NCBI GenBank assembly: GCA_965223255.1
Contig: CBDCWA010000004.1
Coordinates: 2,728,001-2,792,000, forward strand
Origin: CBDCWA01 sp965223255
Lineage (GTDB): Bacteria > Pseudomonadota > Alphaproteobacteria > Rhizobiales > Hyphomicrobiaceae
Length of the DNA stretch: 64,000 nucleotides
Direction: 5' to 3'
Part shown: positions 34,781-44,204 of the stretch, piece by piece
Numbering within the stretch: the first letter of the stretch is position 1
Layout of the letters: each line of letters begins with the position of its first letter
Notes under the pieces: model-generated
The model's input: the letters and a program-made list of their open reading frames with translations, nothing else
The model's database searches: none
Told to the model about the DNA's origin: nothing
Position numbers and translations under genes: made by a program

Positions 34781-36102
34781 TTCGTTCCCGGTGTTCCATC
34801 GAACTTCTTCTCGATACCATCCCAGCACGCGCTGTAAGCGGACTGCAGCGGCGCCTCGTTTGCAGCGAACTTCGTCAGATGCTGCGCAAGACGTGTCTCG
34901 AACATGAAGCTCATCGTCTCTTCAAGCTTTGCCGGCTTCAGGTCCGCATTGGAGGCAGCTTCGAAGGCTTCAGCATCGGGCCCATGCGGCAGCATGCAGT
35001 TATGCAAGCTCATACCGCCCGGCACGAACCCTTGCGGCTTTGCATCGTAGACCCCGGTAATATTACCCATGAATTCGGACATTATGTTGCGGTGGTACCA
35101 GGGCGGACGGAAAGTATTCTCACCGACCAACCATCGCGGTGGAAAAATAACAAAATCGACATTCGCGGTGCCGGCCACCTCCGATGGCGCCGTCAACACG
35201 GTAAAGATTGATGGATCTGGGTGGTCGAATGAAATTGATCCAACAGGCGAAAAGTTTCTCAGGTCATAGGTGTAAGGCGCATAATTTCCATGCCAGGCAA
35301 CAACATCGAGCGGAGAAGCAACCAGCTCCGTGCGGTAAAACGCGCCGCACCACTTCATCGTCAAGGTTGCTGCTTCATCGCGGTCCTCGAATGCCGCCAC
35401 GGGTGTCTTGAAGTCCCGCGCATTGGCCAGGCAATTCGCACCGATCGGCCCGCGCTCGGGAAGTGTGAATTTGCCAGCGTAGTTTTCGCAGACAAATCCC
35501 CGCGACCGTCCGTCCGGCAGACCGACACTGAATATCACGCCGCGCGGCACAACCGCGATTTCACATGGCCCCGCTTCTAATATCCCCATTTCGGTAGCCA
35601 GCCGCAGACGACCTTCCTGCGGCACGATCAGAAGTTCGGAATCGGCACTGCAGAAGTACGTGTCAACCATTTCGCTGTTTGCCAAATAGACGTGTGCTGC
35701 CATGCCGTTTTGCACGTTGACATCACCGGCCGTCGTCATCGTCCTCATACCCGATACGAACGTCACCGCCACTTCAGGTATTTCCACCGGATCCCAACGG
35801 TATTGCGCCAACGCCAGTTGATGATCGTCCAGACATGGGGCCGTCTTCCAGTATGGCATTTCAATGCGCATATAGGTCTTTTGGTGCTTTACCGATGGCC
35901 GAATACGATAGAGCCAGCTACGCATGTTACGCCCGCGCGGCGCGGTAAAAGCCGAACCTGAAATTTGTTCCGCATAGAGCCCGTAATTGCACTTCTGTGG
36001 CGAATTTCGTCCAACCGGAAGTGCGCCAGGCAGAGCCTCGGTCTCGAAATCGTTTCCGAAACCACTCATGTAGGCCAAATCCGCGCCATCCCTGCTTTGC
36101 AT
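34777..36102 (-). CDS. hmgA: Homogentisate 1,2-dioxygenase
   Basis: 441 residues. Opens homogentisate to maleylacetoacetate with Fe(II) and O2. The opening YMSGFGNDFETEALPGALP is the family signature. Iron ligands lie in PPWYHRNIMSEFMGNI (His and Glu) and SLHNCMLPHGPD (His). Length is normal for the family. It forms an operon with fumarylacetoacetase; maleylacetoacetate isomerase, the step between them, is not in the window. The promoter must lie in the roughly 200-bp gap facing the UbiD gene. Confidence 0.97.
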   Translation of the reverse strand: MQSRDGADLAYMSGFGNDFETEALPGALPVGRNSPQKCNYGLYAEQISGSAFTAPRGRNMRSWLYRIRPSVKHQKTYMRIEMPYWKTAPCLDDHQLALAQYRWDPVEIPEVAVTFVSGMRTMTTAGDVNVQNGMAAHVYLANSEMVDTYFCSADSELLIVPQEGRLRLATEMGILEAGPCEIAVVPRGVIFSVGLPDGRSRGFVCENYAGKFTLPERGPIGANCLANARDFKTPVAAFEDRDEAATLTMKWCGAFYRTELVASPLDVVAWHGNYAPYTYDLRNFSPVGSISFDHPDPSIFTVLTAPSEVAGTANVDFVIFPPRWLVGENTFRPPWYHRNIMSEFMGNITGVYDAKPQGFVPGGMSLHNCMLPHGPDAEAFEAASNADLKPAKLEETMSFMFETRLAQHLTKFAANEAPLQSAYSACWDGIEKKFDGTPGTK

Positions 36103-36308
36103 GTTTCACCCCAAGTTTCGGCAATTCTCAAAGGCCGGATTACGCCACCACCGCTGCAAAAAAGCGCGGCTACCATTCGCACCAAGCAAATAGTAAGATA
36201 TCTGAGAAGCAATTATTAGAAAACACCGCGATTAGTGATCGGCCCGTCGAGCATGGCCGATCTGGAGATTACGCTAGACGCACAACAATGAGGGAGCGAG
36301 CCGCAGCT

Positions 36309-37889
36309 ATGGAAATGTCTAAATCTGTGTCTCCAGGCGCGGCGCTGGATTTCGAGAAGTTCAGGCTTCGAAGTTTCCTGCGTCGGCTCGAAGAGGTCGG
36401 CGAGCTCCAAACTGTGGGCGAGACTAGAGATCTCGCGGATCTGGCGTCGATCATCGAAGGGAATTCCAAAGTCGTTCACTTTCTTTCCGTTGGCCCAGAG
36501 GCCCACGAACTAGTGGGCCACGTTGCCTCGAGCCGCAAGCGGCTCGCTCTCGCATTCGATGTGGCTCCAGACAATTTGTTATCCGAAATCCAGAAGCGGC
36601 TCTTGAACGCACCGCAACTCGTCGAAGTCGACGCCGGCGACGCACCTGTCCAACAGGTCGTGCGACGCGATAGCGAAGCAGATCTGACGACACTGCCAGT
36701 TCATCTCCAGCATGGCTTCGATGGCGCCCCCTACATCTCTTCGTCGACGGACTTCGTTATCGATCCGAATACCGGTCTAACGAACGTTGGAATTCGCCGC
36801 ATGATGCTGCGCGGTCCCAAGGAAGCCGGCGTCGATCTCAACGCGCCAAGCGATCTTCGAGCGATCTACGAGGCCCACGCTCAGCGCGGTGATCCGCTCC
36901 CCGTGTCATTTGTCGTTGGCTCACACCCGGTCGATCATGTTGCAGCCGTCATGCGTCTGCCGGTCGATGAGCTTGGCCTTATCTCCACCTTACGTGGTGC
37001 GCCGCTGCCGATCGTAAAGTGCGTAACCAATGACATCCGCGTCCCCGCCGACGCTGAATGGGTCATCGAGGGCTACTTCGATCCTCGCGGCCACATCGAA
37101 AGCGAAGGCCCGTTTGGTGAGTTCCTTGGCTACTACGGAGAAACCAAGACCAATCCGGTCTTTCATTTGACGGCCATCACCAGCCGCAGCGACGCTCTAT
37201 TCCAGACATCGACGATCGGCGGCTGGAATCACGCCAACACAGAGACGGCGCAGTTGAACGCCCTCCGAACTGAGATCGTCGTCTGGCGAGCGCTGCAATC
37301 GGCGGTGCGCGAACCGATCGCCGTTTATGCGACAGGCTCTGGCGGCGGCGCATTCAACGTCCGGGTGAAGCTGCGTCAACGCGTTCCGGGGGAAGCGCGT
37401 AATGCGATCGCGGCAGTGCTTGGCTGTCTCGTTAACGTCAAGAACGTGTTTGTCGTCGATCCGGACATCGATATTACCTCAGACGAACAAATGGACTGGG
37501 TGATGGCCACCCGCTTTCAACCGCATCGCGATTTAATCACTCTGGAAGCAATGCGCACACTTCCGCTCGACCCATCGCTCGCCGGCGCTCGCGTCGGCTC
37601 GAAGGCCGGTTTCGACCTGACCTGGCCATTCGGCACCGGCAACAGTCTCAAGACCAGGGTCCCCGAGCCTCCACAGTTTACAGGCGAACCCTACCCCAGC
37701 GTCGATGCGGCATTGGCCGACGGGCCAAAATACTTCGAACAGCTAATGTCTGCCGTAGGGAGCCGCGACGGTCGAGAGATCGTGCGCCACTTAGATAAGC
37801 TTCGCAGGGCGGGAAAACTCTCACGCGACGACGAGGGCCGCTATATGTTCACGGACAACTTTGCGCCACCGGAAGAGAGCTCCTCATAA
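36309..37889 (+). CDS. UbiD-family prenylated-FMN decarboxylase
   Basis: 526 residues. Members reversibly (de)carboxylate aromatic or unsaturated acids using prenylated FMN made by a UbiX enzyme, which is not in the window. Visible: NVGIRRMMLRGP with the conserved Arg, FVVGSHPVDHVAA, ESEGPFGEFLGYYGE holding the Glu...Glu pair (EGPFGE), and NVKNVFVVDPDIDI. It is closer to aromatic-acid decarboxylases than to ubiquinone UbiD by context. Start is uncertain (ATG at 36288, 36309 or 36315); GGGAG precedes 36309 by 12 bases. It is followed after 3 bases by a flavoprotein hydroxylase. Confidence 0.93.
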   Translation: MEMSKSVSPGAALDFEKFRLRSFLRRLEEVGELQTVGETRDLADLASIIEGNSKVVHFLSVGPEAHELVGHVASSRKRLALAFDVAPDNLLSEIQKRLLNAPQLVEVDAGDAPVQQVVRRDSEADLTTLPVHLQHGFDGAPYISSSTDFVIDPNTGLTNVGIRRMMLRGPKEAGVDLNAPSDLRAIYEAHAQRGDPLPVSFVVGSHPVDHVAAVMRLPVDELGLISTLRGAPLPIVKCVTNDIRVPADAEWVIEGYFDPRGHIESEGPFGEFLGYYGETKTNPVFHLTAITSRSDALFQTSTIGGWNHANTETAQLNALRTEIVVWRALQSAVREPIAVYATGSGGGAFNVRVKLRQRVPGEARNAIAAVLGCLVNVKNVFVVDPDIDITSDEQMDWVMATRFQPHRDLITLEAMRTLPLDPSLAGARVGSKAGFDLTWPFGTGNSLKTRVPEPPQFTGEPYPSVDAALADGPKYFEQLMSAVGSRDGREIVRHLDKLRRAGKLSRDDEGRYMFTDNFAPPEESSS

Positions 37890-37892
37890 GCG

Positions 37893-39119
37893 ATGTCTGG
37901 ATCATCACCGCGTATCTTGATAGCCGGCGCCGGCATCGGCGGTCTTGCTGCCGCACTGGCACTGTTGCAATGCGGCATAGACTGCGACGTCTTCGAGCAG
38001 GCACCCGAACTTGGTGACATCGGAGCCGGCGTTCAGATCGGGGCGAACGGCTCGAGGATCCTCATCGAATTGGGCCTCAGGGAGGCTCTGGAGCCTGTCG
38101 TCTGCGAAGCCGATCTCAAGGTGGTCCGGCTCTGGAATACCGGTCAGATCTGGAAACTTTTCGACCTCGGGGCCGACTCGATCGAGCGCTTTGGCGCCCC
38201 TTATTGGTTCGTTCATCGCGGCGATCTCCACCGCGCACTATTGGAAGCCGTATGCAAGCTCAAGCCGGACGCGGTGCATATTGCCACGACCTGCACCGGC
38301 TTTGCGCAGACCGATAACTCCGTGACCCTTTCGGCGAGCGACGGCAGAAGCTATACCGGTGATGCGCTGATAGGGGCAGACGGCGTGCATTCCGCCATTC
38401 GCCGGCAACTCACCACCGATACAATGGCTGACTTCCTCGGCATCATTGCCTGGCGCGGTCTCGCCCGGATCGAGGATTTACCCGAGGATCTGCGCCAGCC
38501 GGTGGGCACCAACTGGATCGGGCCAGGCGGTCATGTGATTACCTATCCCTTACGCGGCGGTAAGATCTTAAATTTCGTCGGTTTTGGGGAGCGCGAGGAC
38601 TGGCAGGTGGAATCCTGGACCGAACCCGGCACCCATGACGAGTGCTTGGCAGATTTCAAAGGCTGGAACGAAACCGTTCAGACAATTATTCACGCTGTCG
38701 ACACGCCCTATAAATGGGCGCTTGTGGGGCGACCACCGTTGACGCGCTGGACCGACCACAATGTTACCTTGTTGGGCGATGCAGCCCATCCAATGCTACC
38801 CTTTCTTGCTCAGGGTGCGATAATGGCCCTTGAAGACGCAATCGTGTTAGCACGCTGCCTTCAGTCGCACGCCAGCGTTCACGACGCGCTCGCCATTTAC
38901 CAAGCCCTCCGTTTGCAACGCACGACCAAGGTCGTTGAGGGCTCCGCTGCGAACGCCAGGCGCTTCCACAACCCGGCCCTTGCCGATCCTCAAACCGCGG
39001 TCGACTACGTCGAAAGGGAATGGCAGCCCGAGCAGATTAGGCGGCGCTACGATTGGCTCTTCGATTACGACGCCGTCACAATTCCGATCCCAAAAAAAGT
39101 TGATGAACTTGGCGCATAG
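37893..39119 (+). CDS. FAD-dependent aromatic monooxygenase (salicylate/3-hydroxybenzoate hydroxylase type)
   Basis: 408 residues of class A flavoprotein hydroxylases. ILIAGAGIGGLAAALALL binds the FAD ADP part, IGADGVHSAIRRQL is the DG motif and TLLGDAAHPMLPFLAQGA is the GD motif. These enzymes hydroxylate phenolic acids with NAD(P)H and O2; 3-hydroxybenzoate 6-hydroxylase and salicylate 1-hydroxylase are the nearest types by pattern. It begins 3 bases after the UbiD stop, so the two act in one pathway. The exact substrate is inference; a para-hydroxylated product would suit the linked homogentisate genes. Confidence 0.92.
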   Translation: MSGSSPRILIAGAGIGGLAAALALLQCGIDCDVFEQAPELGDIGAGVQIGANGSRILIELGLREALEPVVCEADLKVVRLWNTGQIWKLFDLGADSIERFGAPYWFVHRGDLHRALLEAVCKLKPDAVHIATTCTGFAQTDNSVTLSASDGRSYTGDALIGADGVHSAIRRQLTTDTMADFLGIIAWRGLARIEDLPEDLRQPVGTNWIGPGGHVITYPLRGGKILNFVGFGEREDWQVESWTEPGTHDECLADFKGWNETVQTIIHAVDTPYKWALVGRPPLTRWTDHNVTLLGDAAHPMLPFLAQGAIMALEDAIVLARCLQSHASVHDALAIYQALRLQRTTKVVEGSAANARRFHNPALADPQTAVDYVEREWQPEQIRRRYDWLFDYDAVTIPIPKKVDELGA

Positions 39120-39215
39120 ACACCCCGATTCCCGCTAGCTAAATCAGTGTTAGCTGTCTATGCTCGCTCGTAAAACAATAATTAGCTCGGTGAAAACGTC
39201 ATGTGGAGGAAATAC

Positions 39216-40181
39216 ATGAAGATCAATCGGTTACTAATTGCTGCTGCGGTAACAGTTACATATTCCGGCACCTCACTCGCTCAGACAGTAGGTATCGCCG
39301 GCACCAAGCGTGGCTTCACCAATCAGGCATCAGCAGCGATCGCAAAAGTGGTCACTGAAAAGACCGGATTGCAGGCTCGGGCCCAAACGTTTGGCGGCAC
39401 CAGCATTTCAGTTCCTCTCGTCGCCAAGGGCCAGGTCGCCTTTGGCCTCGCCAATGAATTCGAAACGCAAATGGCTTCGACCGGCACCGGCATTTACAAA
39501 GGCCGCAAGCAAGCTGGTCTCCGCGTGGTTTCCGTCCTCATCCCGTTTCGCGTCGCCATCTTCGTCAAGAATGATTCTCCGATTAAGACGATTGCGGACT
39601 TGAAGGGCAAACGGGTTCTTTCCGGTTGGACCAGTCAGAAGATCATCGGGATATTGATGAACGCCCAGTTGGCGAACGCCGGCTTGACTTATAACGATGT
39701 CGTCAAAGTCCCGGTCTCCAACGTCGTTCGCGGCGGCGGTGATTTTACTGCTGGCAGGTCAGATATGTTCTTCTTTGTCTTCGGCTCAAGCCGGGTCAAG
39801 GAAGTCGCTGCCAAAGTCTCCGGCGGCGTTCGCGTGCTTGGCATTGACACATCACCGGCCGCAATCGCACGGATGCGAAAGCACGTGCCACCGTCATATG
39901 CTTATGCAGTCAAACCATCAAAACGCAATGTCGGTGTCAGAGCCCCACTTAGCGTTATGGCTTACGATTACATGCTCTTGGCCGGCGAAAAAACCAGCTC
40001 TGACGTGGTCTATAAGGTGGTCAAAACCATCCACGACCAACACAAGCAACTCAAGAAGATCTTCCCGGGCATGAGCTTGCTCGATCCCAAGCGCATGAGC
40101 AAGAACTTACCTGGCGCCACTTATCATCCGGGCGCCATCAAGTTCTTCAAGGAAAAAGGCCAGTGGCCGCCGAAAGGCTAA
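39216..40181 (+). CDS. TAXI-family TRAP transporter substrate-binding protein
   Basis: 321 residues: signal peptide MKINRLLIAAAVTVTYSGTS with cleavage near LAQ, then the TAXI fold: VGIAGTKRGFTNQASAAIAK, QTFGGTSISVPLVAKGQVAF, and VLIPFRVAIFVKNDSPIKTI. GGAGG lies 6 bases before the ATG at 39216. It lies 96 bases after the monooxygenase and before a fused TRAP permease. The ligand is probably the acid handled by the UbiD/monooxygenase pair. C-terminal part carries the basic segment HPGAIKFFKEKGQWPPKG common in this group. Confidence 0.92.
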   Translation: MKINRLLIAAAVTVTYSGTSLAQTVGIAGTKRGFTNQASAAIAKVVTEKTGLQARAQTFGGTSISVPLVAKGQVAFGLANEFETQMASTGTGIYKGRKQAGLRVVSVLIPFRVAIFVKNDSPIKTIADLKGKRVLSGWTSQKIIGILMNAQLANAGLTYNDVVKVPVSNVVRGGGDFTAGRSDMFFFVFGSSRVKEVAAKVSGGVRVLGIDTSPAAIARMRKHVPPSYAYAVKPSKRNVGVRAPLSVMAYDYMLLAGEKTSSDVVYKVVKTIHDQHKQLKKIFPGMSLLDPKRMSKNLPGATYHPGAIKFFKEKGQWPPKG

Positions 40182-40199
40182 CAGCCTAAAAAACTGTAG

Positions 40200-40247
40200 C
40201 GCAGCGATCCGTACCGGCCAAAACTCGTGTCGGTACGAATTGCTGCG
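40200..40247 (+). promoter_or_regulatory. Long intercistronic hairpin between TRAP binding protein and permease
   Basis: Arms CGCAGCGATCCGTACCG (40200-40216) and CGGTACGAATTGCTGCG (40231-40247) pair over 17 positions with one G-U and one C-A mismatch, loop 14 nt. No T-tract follows. It lies 18 bases past the binding-protein stop and likely stabilises that part of the message. Confidence 0.7.
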
Positions 40248-40336
40248 ACGCAGTCCGACAGCCCATCGGGCCTCGCCTCGCTAAACGACAAAGGCTGACC
40301 CGGTCAGCACGTCTATTGGGATCTGGAGCACTCGAG

Positions 40337-42265
40337 TTGGATCAAGGCGAAACCGCAACTGCGGCAGCGACACCGGGCCGGCTTACCGATGTCGCAAATT
40401 CCGCAATTTCTCTCGTGTTGATGGGCTCGACACTCGCCTGGGCCGGCGACGTACTCCGGATATTCGGAATAACGGTCTACACCCAACAGTTCCTTGCATG
40501 GATACTTGGCTTGGGCCTCGCTCTGGTGTTCTTGACCCGGCGCATATCGAGGCGCATGGAATCTTATCCAGTCCCCTGGTACGATGTTCTGCTGGCCCTG
40601 CTCGGCTTTGCTTGCTGCGCCTTCATTGCATTCCGCTATCCCGTCTATTCCGAGCTGGTGAACGAGAAACCGCTCGAAGCTCTTATTGTCGGCAGCATTA
40701 CTATTGTGCTTTGCATTGAAGGATTGCGCAGAACAGCCGGCGCCGTTCTTTCCGTTGTTGTCGTCGGATTCTTCGTCCTCGCAATGTTCGGCGAACATCT
40801 GCCCAAAGTGCTGGCCGGAGCGGCCCTGGAACCAGGCTTTCTGTTCTACTTCACGGCCTGGGATCCCTCAGCGATGCTCGGCACTCCGATGATTATCGTA
40901 ACCACGATTGTCATTAGCTTCGTATTGTTTGGCCAGATTCTGATCAAAGCCGGTGGCTCCCAGTTCTTCACCGAGATCGCGATGCTCGCCGTCGGCCGCT
41001 ACCGCGGCGGCGAAGCAAAAATCTCCGTCATGGCATCCGGCCTGTTCGGCTCGATCTCCGGCAGCGTCGTCTCCAATATCGCCACGACCGGGGTCATCAC
41101 GATCCCATTGATGCGTCGTGTCGGCTATTCTCCCGCCCAAGCTGGCGCCATTGAGGCAGTAGCATCAACGGGCGGCCAGCTAATGCCCCCGATCATGGGT
41201 GCGGCCGCCTTCTTGATGGCCGAATTCCTGGAAATCCCGTACACGGAAGTCGTGGTTGTCGCCATCGTGCCGGCAGTAATGTATTACGTCGCACTCTTTA
41301 TCCTGGCCGATCTGGAAGCTGCGCGCAGAGGCATCAAACCTAGTACGGAAACGGAGATGCCAACACTCGCGCATGTCATTGCGACGGGCTGGTATTTCCC
41401 AATTCCCTTCGCCGTCCTGATCTACGCGCTGTTCTATCTCAACTACTCGCCAGAGTATTCAGCCCTTCTGGGCGCCGCCACAATGCTTGTGCTTTCCATG
41501 GTCTTCGGGTTCCGGGGCAAACGGATGTCACCGCTCGATGTCGTACTGGCCGTGCGCGATACCGGCCTCGCCGTCCTCGACATAATAATGATCGGCGCCG
41601 CAGCCGGCATCGTGATCGGCATGCTCGGTATCAGCGGGCTGGGTTTTGCCTTGACGTTAGCGCTCGTCAAATTGGGCGGCGGCAGCGTGCTTGCCGTTTT
41701 GCTCGTGGCGGCAATAGTCAGCATAATTCTCGGCATGGGGATGCCAACCGTCGGTGTCTATATCTTGCTGTCGACCCTGGTCGCGCCGTCCCTTATCGAA
41801 GTGGGCGTCCAGCCAATCGCAGCACATTTGTTTATTCTCTACTTCGGCATGATGTCCATGATTACGCCGCCCGTGGCCATTGCCGCGTTTGCAGCGGCAA
41901 GCTTCACCAAAGCGGATCCTATGCGTACCGGATTTACAGCCATGAAGTTTGGCTGGGTCGCCTACGTCATCCCGTTCATGTTCGCCTTCTCGCCCTCCTT
42001 CCTGTTACAGGGCCCCTGGTCGACAATCGCCATAGACGTTTTCACGGCAACGCTCTCATTGTGGATTATTTCGGCTGCGGTGATTGGTTATCATGTGCGC
42101 ACTGCGAGTATTCTCGAACGTCTAATCCTTGCCGCCGCCGGTATCGTTTTGCTGCTTCCGTCAAAGGCGTTCGCCTACCCAGCCCTCGTTCACATTGGCG
42201 CGGCCCTCGTTGCATTCATCATCATTGCCCCTGGCATGTTACCGTTGATGAAGAAACGGCCTTGA
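40337..42265 (+). CDS. TRAP transporter fused permease (DctQM type)
   Basis: 642 residues, inner membrane, with the small four-helix DctQ-like part (about 20-165) fused to the DctM part. Conserved pieces include FGSISGSVVSNIATTGVITI, AVASTGGQLMPPIMGAAAFL, IILGMGMPTVGVYILLSTLV and YFGMMSMITPPVAIAAFAAA. These are typical of permeases that pair with TAXI proteins and use a Na+ or H+ gradient. TTG at 40337 has GGAG 8 bases upstream; TTG 40316 is the longer alternative. Last gene of the forward-strand catabolic operon. Confidence 0.92.
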   Translation: MDQGETATAAATPGRLTDVANSAISLVLMGSTLAWAGDVLRIFGITVYTQQFLAWILGLGLALVFLTRRISRRMESYPVPWYDVLLALLGFACCAFIAFRYPVYSELVNEKPLEALIVGSITIVLCIEGLRRTAGAVLSVVVVGFFVLAMFGEHLPKVLAGAALEPGFLFYFTAWDPSAMLGTPMIIVTTIVISFVLFGQILIKAGGSQFFTEIAMLAVGRYRGGEAKISVMASGLFGSISGSVVSNIATTGVITIPLMRRVGYSPAQAGAIEAVASTGGQLMPPIMGAAAFLMAEFLEIPYTEVVVVAIVPAVMYYVALFILADLEAARRGIKPSTETEMPTLAHVIATGWYFPIPFAVLIYALFYLNYSPEYSALLGAATMLVLSMVFGFRGKRMSPLDVVLAVRDTGLAVLDIIMIGAAAGIVIGMLGISGLGFALTLALVKLGGGSVLAVLLVAAIVSIILGMGMPTVGVYILLSTLVAPSLIEVGVQPIAAHLFILYFGMMSMITPPVAIAAFAAASFTKADPMRTGFTAMKFGWVAYVIPFMFAFSPSFLLQGPWSTIAIDVFTATLSLWIISAAVIGYHVRTASILERLILAAAGIVLLLPSKAFAYPALVHIGAALVAFIIIAPGMLPLMKKRP

Positions 42266-42672
42266 CCTGAGCGCTACCCGAGATTGGCGCCCGGTCTCAC
42301 TCATCTTCTGGAGTCTCACTCATCCTGTGGACCGGCCGGTGCACCGAAGTCTTCATAATTCATATCAGTGCGCTCTTAGATCAACCTCATCATGCCATCT
42401 GCACTCTTGGCTTCGACGAGAAGACGGGAGGCCGCCTTGAATTCAGCCCCGAATATCCCGCGACTATTTAGCGACCAGACCATCAAGCAGATTCTGCATC
42501 CACTAAGTTTGCGGAAAAATGGTTCGCAGGCAGGCGTGCCGACAGGCCATCGTGCAATCCCGTTTATGGTCTTCCTACCGATATCAAGGCGCCAAAACAG
42601 TTGCTGTTTTAAGGCAACCCTCAGAGAAGGCAGCGTGCGACAGGGTCGGGCAAAGATGCCTTCTGATTAGGC
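42266..42672. other. Intergenic stretch, no gene seen
   Basis: Just past the permease, GTCTCACTCATC occurs twice about 20 bp apart. A 92-codon open frame at 42392-42670 has no domain and no ribosome site. Confidence 0.4.
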
Positions 42673-43236
42673 TCACGGCAAACCTGCTCTAAACGGATCT
42701 TCCGCCCCGTCAGGGAGGGGAACGTTAAACGCATTCAGGGTAATGGCCACCATCGTGTAGAAGCCGATGATCGCGACAAGATCGATCACCTGATCCTCTC
42801 CCATCGCCGCGATGGCCGCACCGTACGTTGCATCCGAAATGCTTTTATCGCGATGGAGTTCTGCCGCGACCCTATAGACGCATGTTTCCTCGGGATTATC
42901 GAAAACCGGAATATTATTCGCCCGGATCGCCTCGACGACCGCTCTGCTGATCCCGCATTTTATAGCCATTGGTTCATGCACATACCACTCGTAGCCCGCA
43001 TTCCAGGCGCGCGCGGTAACCAGGATGGCGAGTTCGGATAAATGCCGCGGGACATCCGTGTCCTGACGCAGGTGATTGCCGAGTAGGTTCGCTTTGTCGA
43101 CCAACTCGGGATGCCGGAGCCAGATTGCGAACGGGCCGCGAACGACGCCTCCTCGGGGCCCGGCGATTGCTTTGAACAGTTCCTGCTGACGGGCCGTCAG
43201 CTCATTCTGATCCAATGGCGCAATTCTTGGTTCCAT
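42673..43236 (-). CDS. Carboxymuconolactone decarboxylase/AhpD-like protein
   Basis: 187 all-helical residues of the CMD family: LRHPELVDKANLLGNHLRQD, PRHLSELAILVTARAWNAGY, EWYVHEPMAIKCGISRAVVE, and VIDLVAIIGFYTMVAITLNA. It lacks the C-x-x-C pair of AhpD peroxidase partners (only one Cys, at KCGI, lies near that place), so it is not an obvious redox enzyme. Members of this branch lie in aromatic-degradation clusters, with lactone decarboxylase or unknown roles. It follows the cupin gene after 11 bases on the same strand. Confidence 0.88.
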   Translation of the reverse strand: MEPRIAPLDQNELTARQQELFKAIAGPRGGVVRGPFAIWLRHPELVDKANLLGNHLRQDTDVPRHLSELAILVTARAWNAGYEWYVHEPMAIKCGISRAVVEAIRANNIPVFDNPEETCVYRVAAELHRDKSISDATYGAAIAAMGEDQVIDLVAIIGFYTMVAITLNAFNVPLPDGAEDPFRAGLP

Positions 43237-43247
43237 GATTTCGTTCC

Positions 43248-43769
43248 TCAGTGATTAGAATTCGAAGCGGTTTCGCCAGGCTTTACCGGTGTCCCGATCC
43301 CCAGTGGGTTTGCATCCAGGAGAATGAACGCCACCCGCGCCGGTGCAGCCGAACGGTTAACCCAGGAATGATTGGTGCCGCGCTGTACCATTACGTCTCC
43401 GGCCTTCATCGTGACCGTGGAGCGATCCATGTCCATGTCGATCTCGCCCTCAAGGCAGATCACGTAGTCGATCGATTCCGTTCGATGCATTGCCGTGGGC
43501 GCGCCTGGAGGGAACTCGATGACAGCGAAGCGCGACCCATGCGGCGGCGGTTGAGTGCCAACGATGCGGGCGCCCATGTCCTCAAAGTCGGCGCCCACCG
43601 GTATGTTTGCCGGCGTACCGTCCGTGCACCATATCAAGGTGGATGCCGCGCCGCTGTTGCTCCACCTGGTATTGTCGGCAAGACCATCTGTCATCACTTG
43701 GGCGACGCCGTCACCGTCATGCCCGGTAATGATCCGGCGAATTCTCGGGCCGGACGTGTCAGTGTTCAT
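43248..43769 (-). CDS. Single-domain cupin protein
   Basis: 173 residues with one cupin barrel: AVIEFPPGAPTAMHRTESID, YVICLEGEIDMDMDRSTVTM, KAGDVMVQRGTNHSWVNRSA. The metal-binding pattern is partly kept (His in AMHRT, Glu, His in NHSW). GGAGAGAAACG precedes the ATG. It forms a two-gene unit with the CMD-family protein downstream and may be a sensor, isomerase or dioxygenase-like accessory of the neighbouring catabolic operon. The exact role is unknown. Confidence 0.88.
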   Translation of the reverse strand: MNTDTSGPRIRRIITGHDGDGVAQVMTDGLADNTRWSNSGAASTLIWCTDGTPANIPVGADFEDMGARIVGTQPPPHGSRFAVIEFPPGAPTAMHRTESIDYVICLEGEIDMDMDRSTVTMKAGDVMVQRGTNHSWVNRSAAPARVAFILLDANPLGIGTPVKPGETASNSNH

Positions 43770-44204
43770 CCGTTTCTCTCCTTTTGATATCGACTCGATT
43801 CCCGATCGGTCCGCTGCACGGTCGCGCCGTTGTTAGCACAGCAGCAACGTGGATCACGGCCAGCCGCCTCGGCCCGTACAGCCTTCCAGTTAAGTGCTGT
43901 CTCCAATAACACGTCAGGAGCGAGATACTATGCAGCGGCGGTGAAAAGGTCCATCGAACAGGGAAGTCCGAGGTGGGCCAAACTCGGCCGGTCGTGGTCT
44001 GACAAACTCACGACTGCTTTGCCCTGATTGCGGACGCATGTCGGCTTTTCAGCAGCATTTTCTGCTTCACCCCGGTTTGCGGAAATCGCCAGGCGATGGG
44101 CTGAAGTCAGCGATTGGGCCAAGAGGCGACATTCTGTCCGCTGTTCACAGTGCAAATGTGAAGCACGGAAATCGTTCAAGTGGCGGGCGCCAACTACTGC
44201 TCGT
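43770..44204. other. Intergenic stretch, no gene seen
   Basis: Short open frames on both strands overlap each other and show no domain. No terminator with a T-tract was seen after the symporter gene stop at 44205. Confidence 0.4.

Noticed and set aside
42392..42670. 92-codon forward open frame after the TRAP permease
   Set aside because: No ribosome site, no family, basic low-information composition.
43928..44179. Possible small gene or repeat before the symporter stop
   Set aside because: No family and no match to the repeat family in the 19-30 kb zone.
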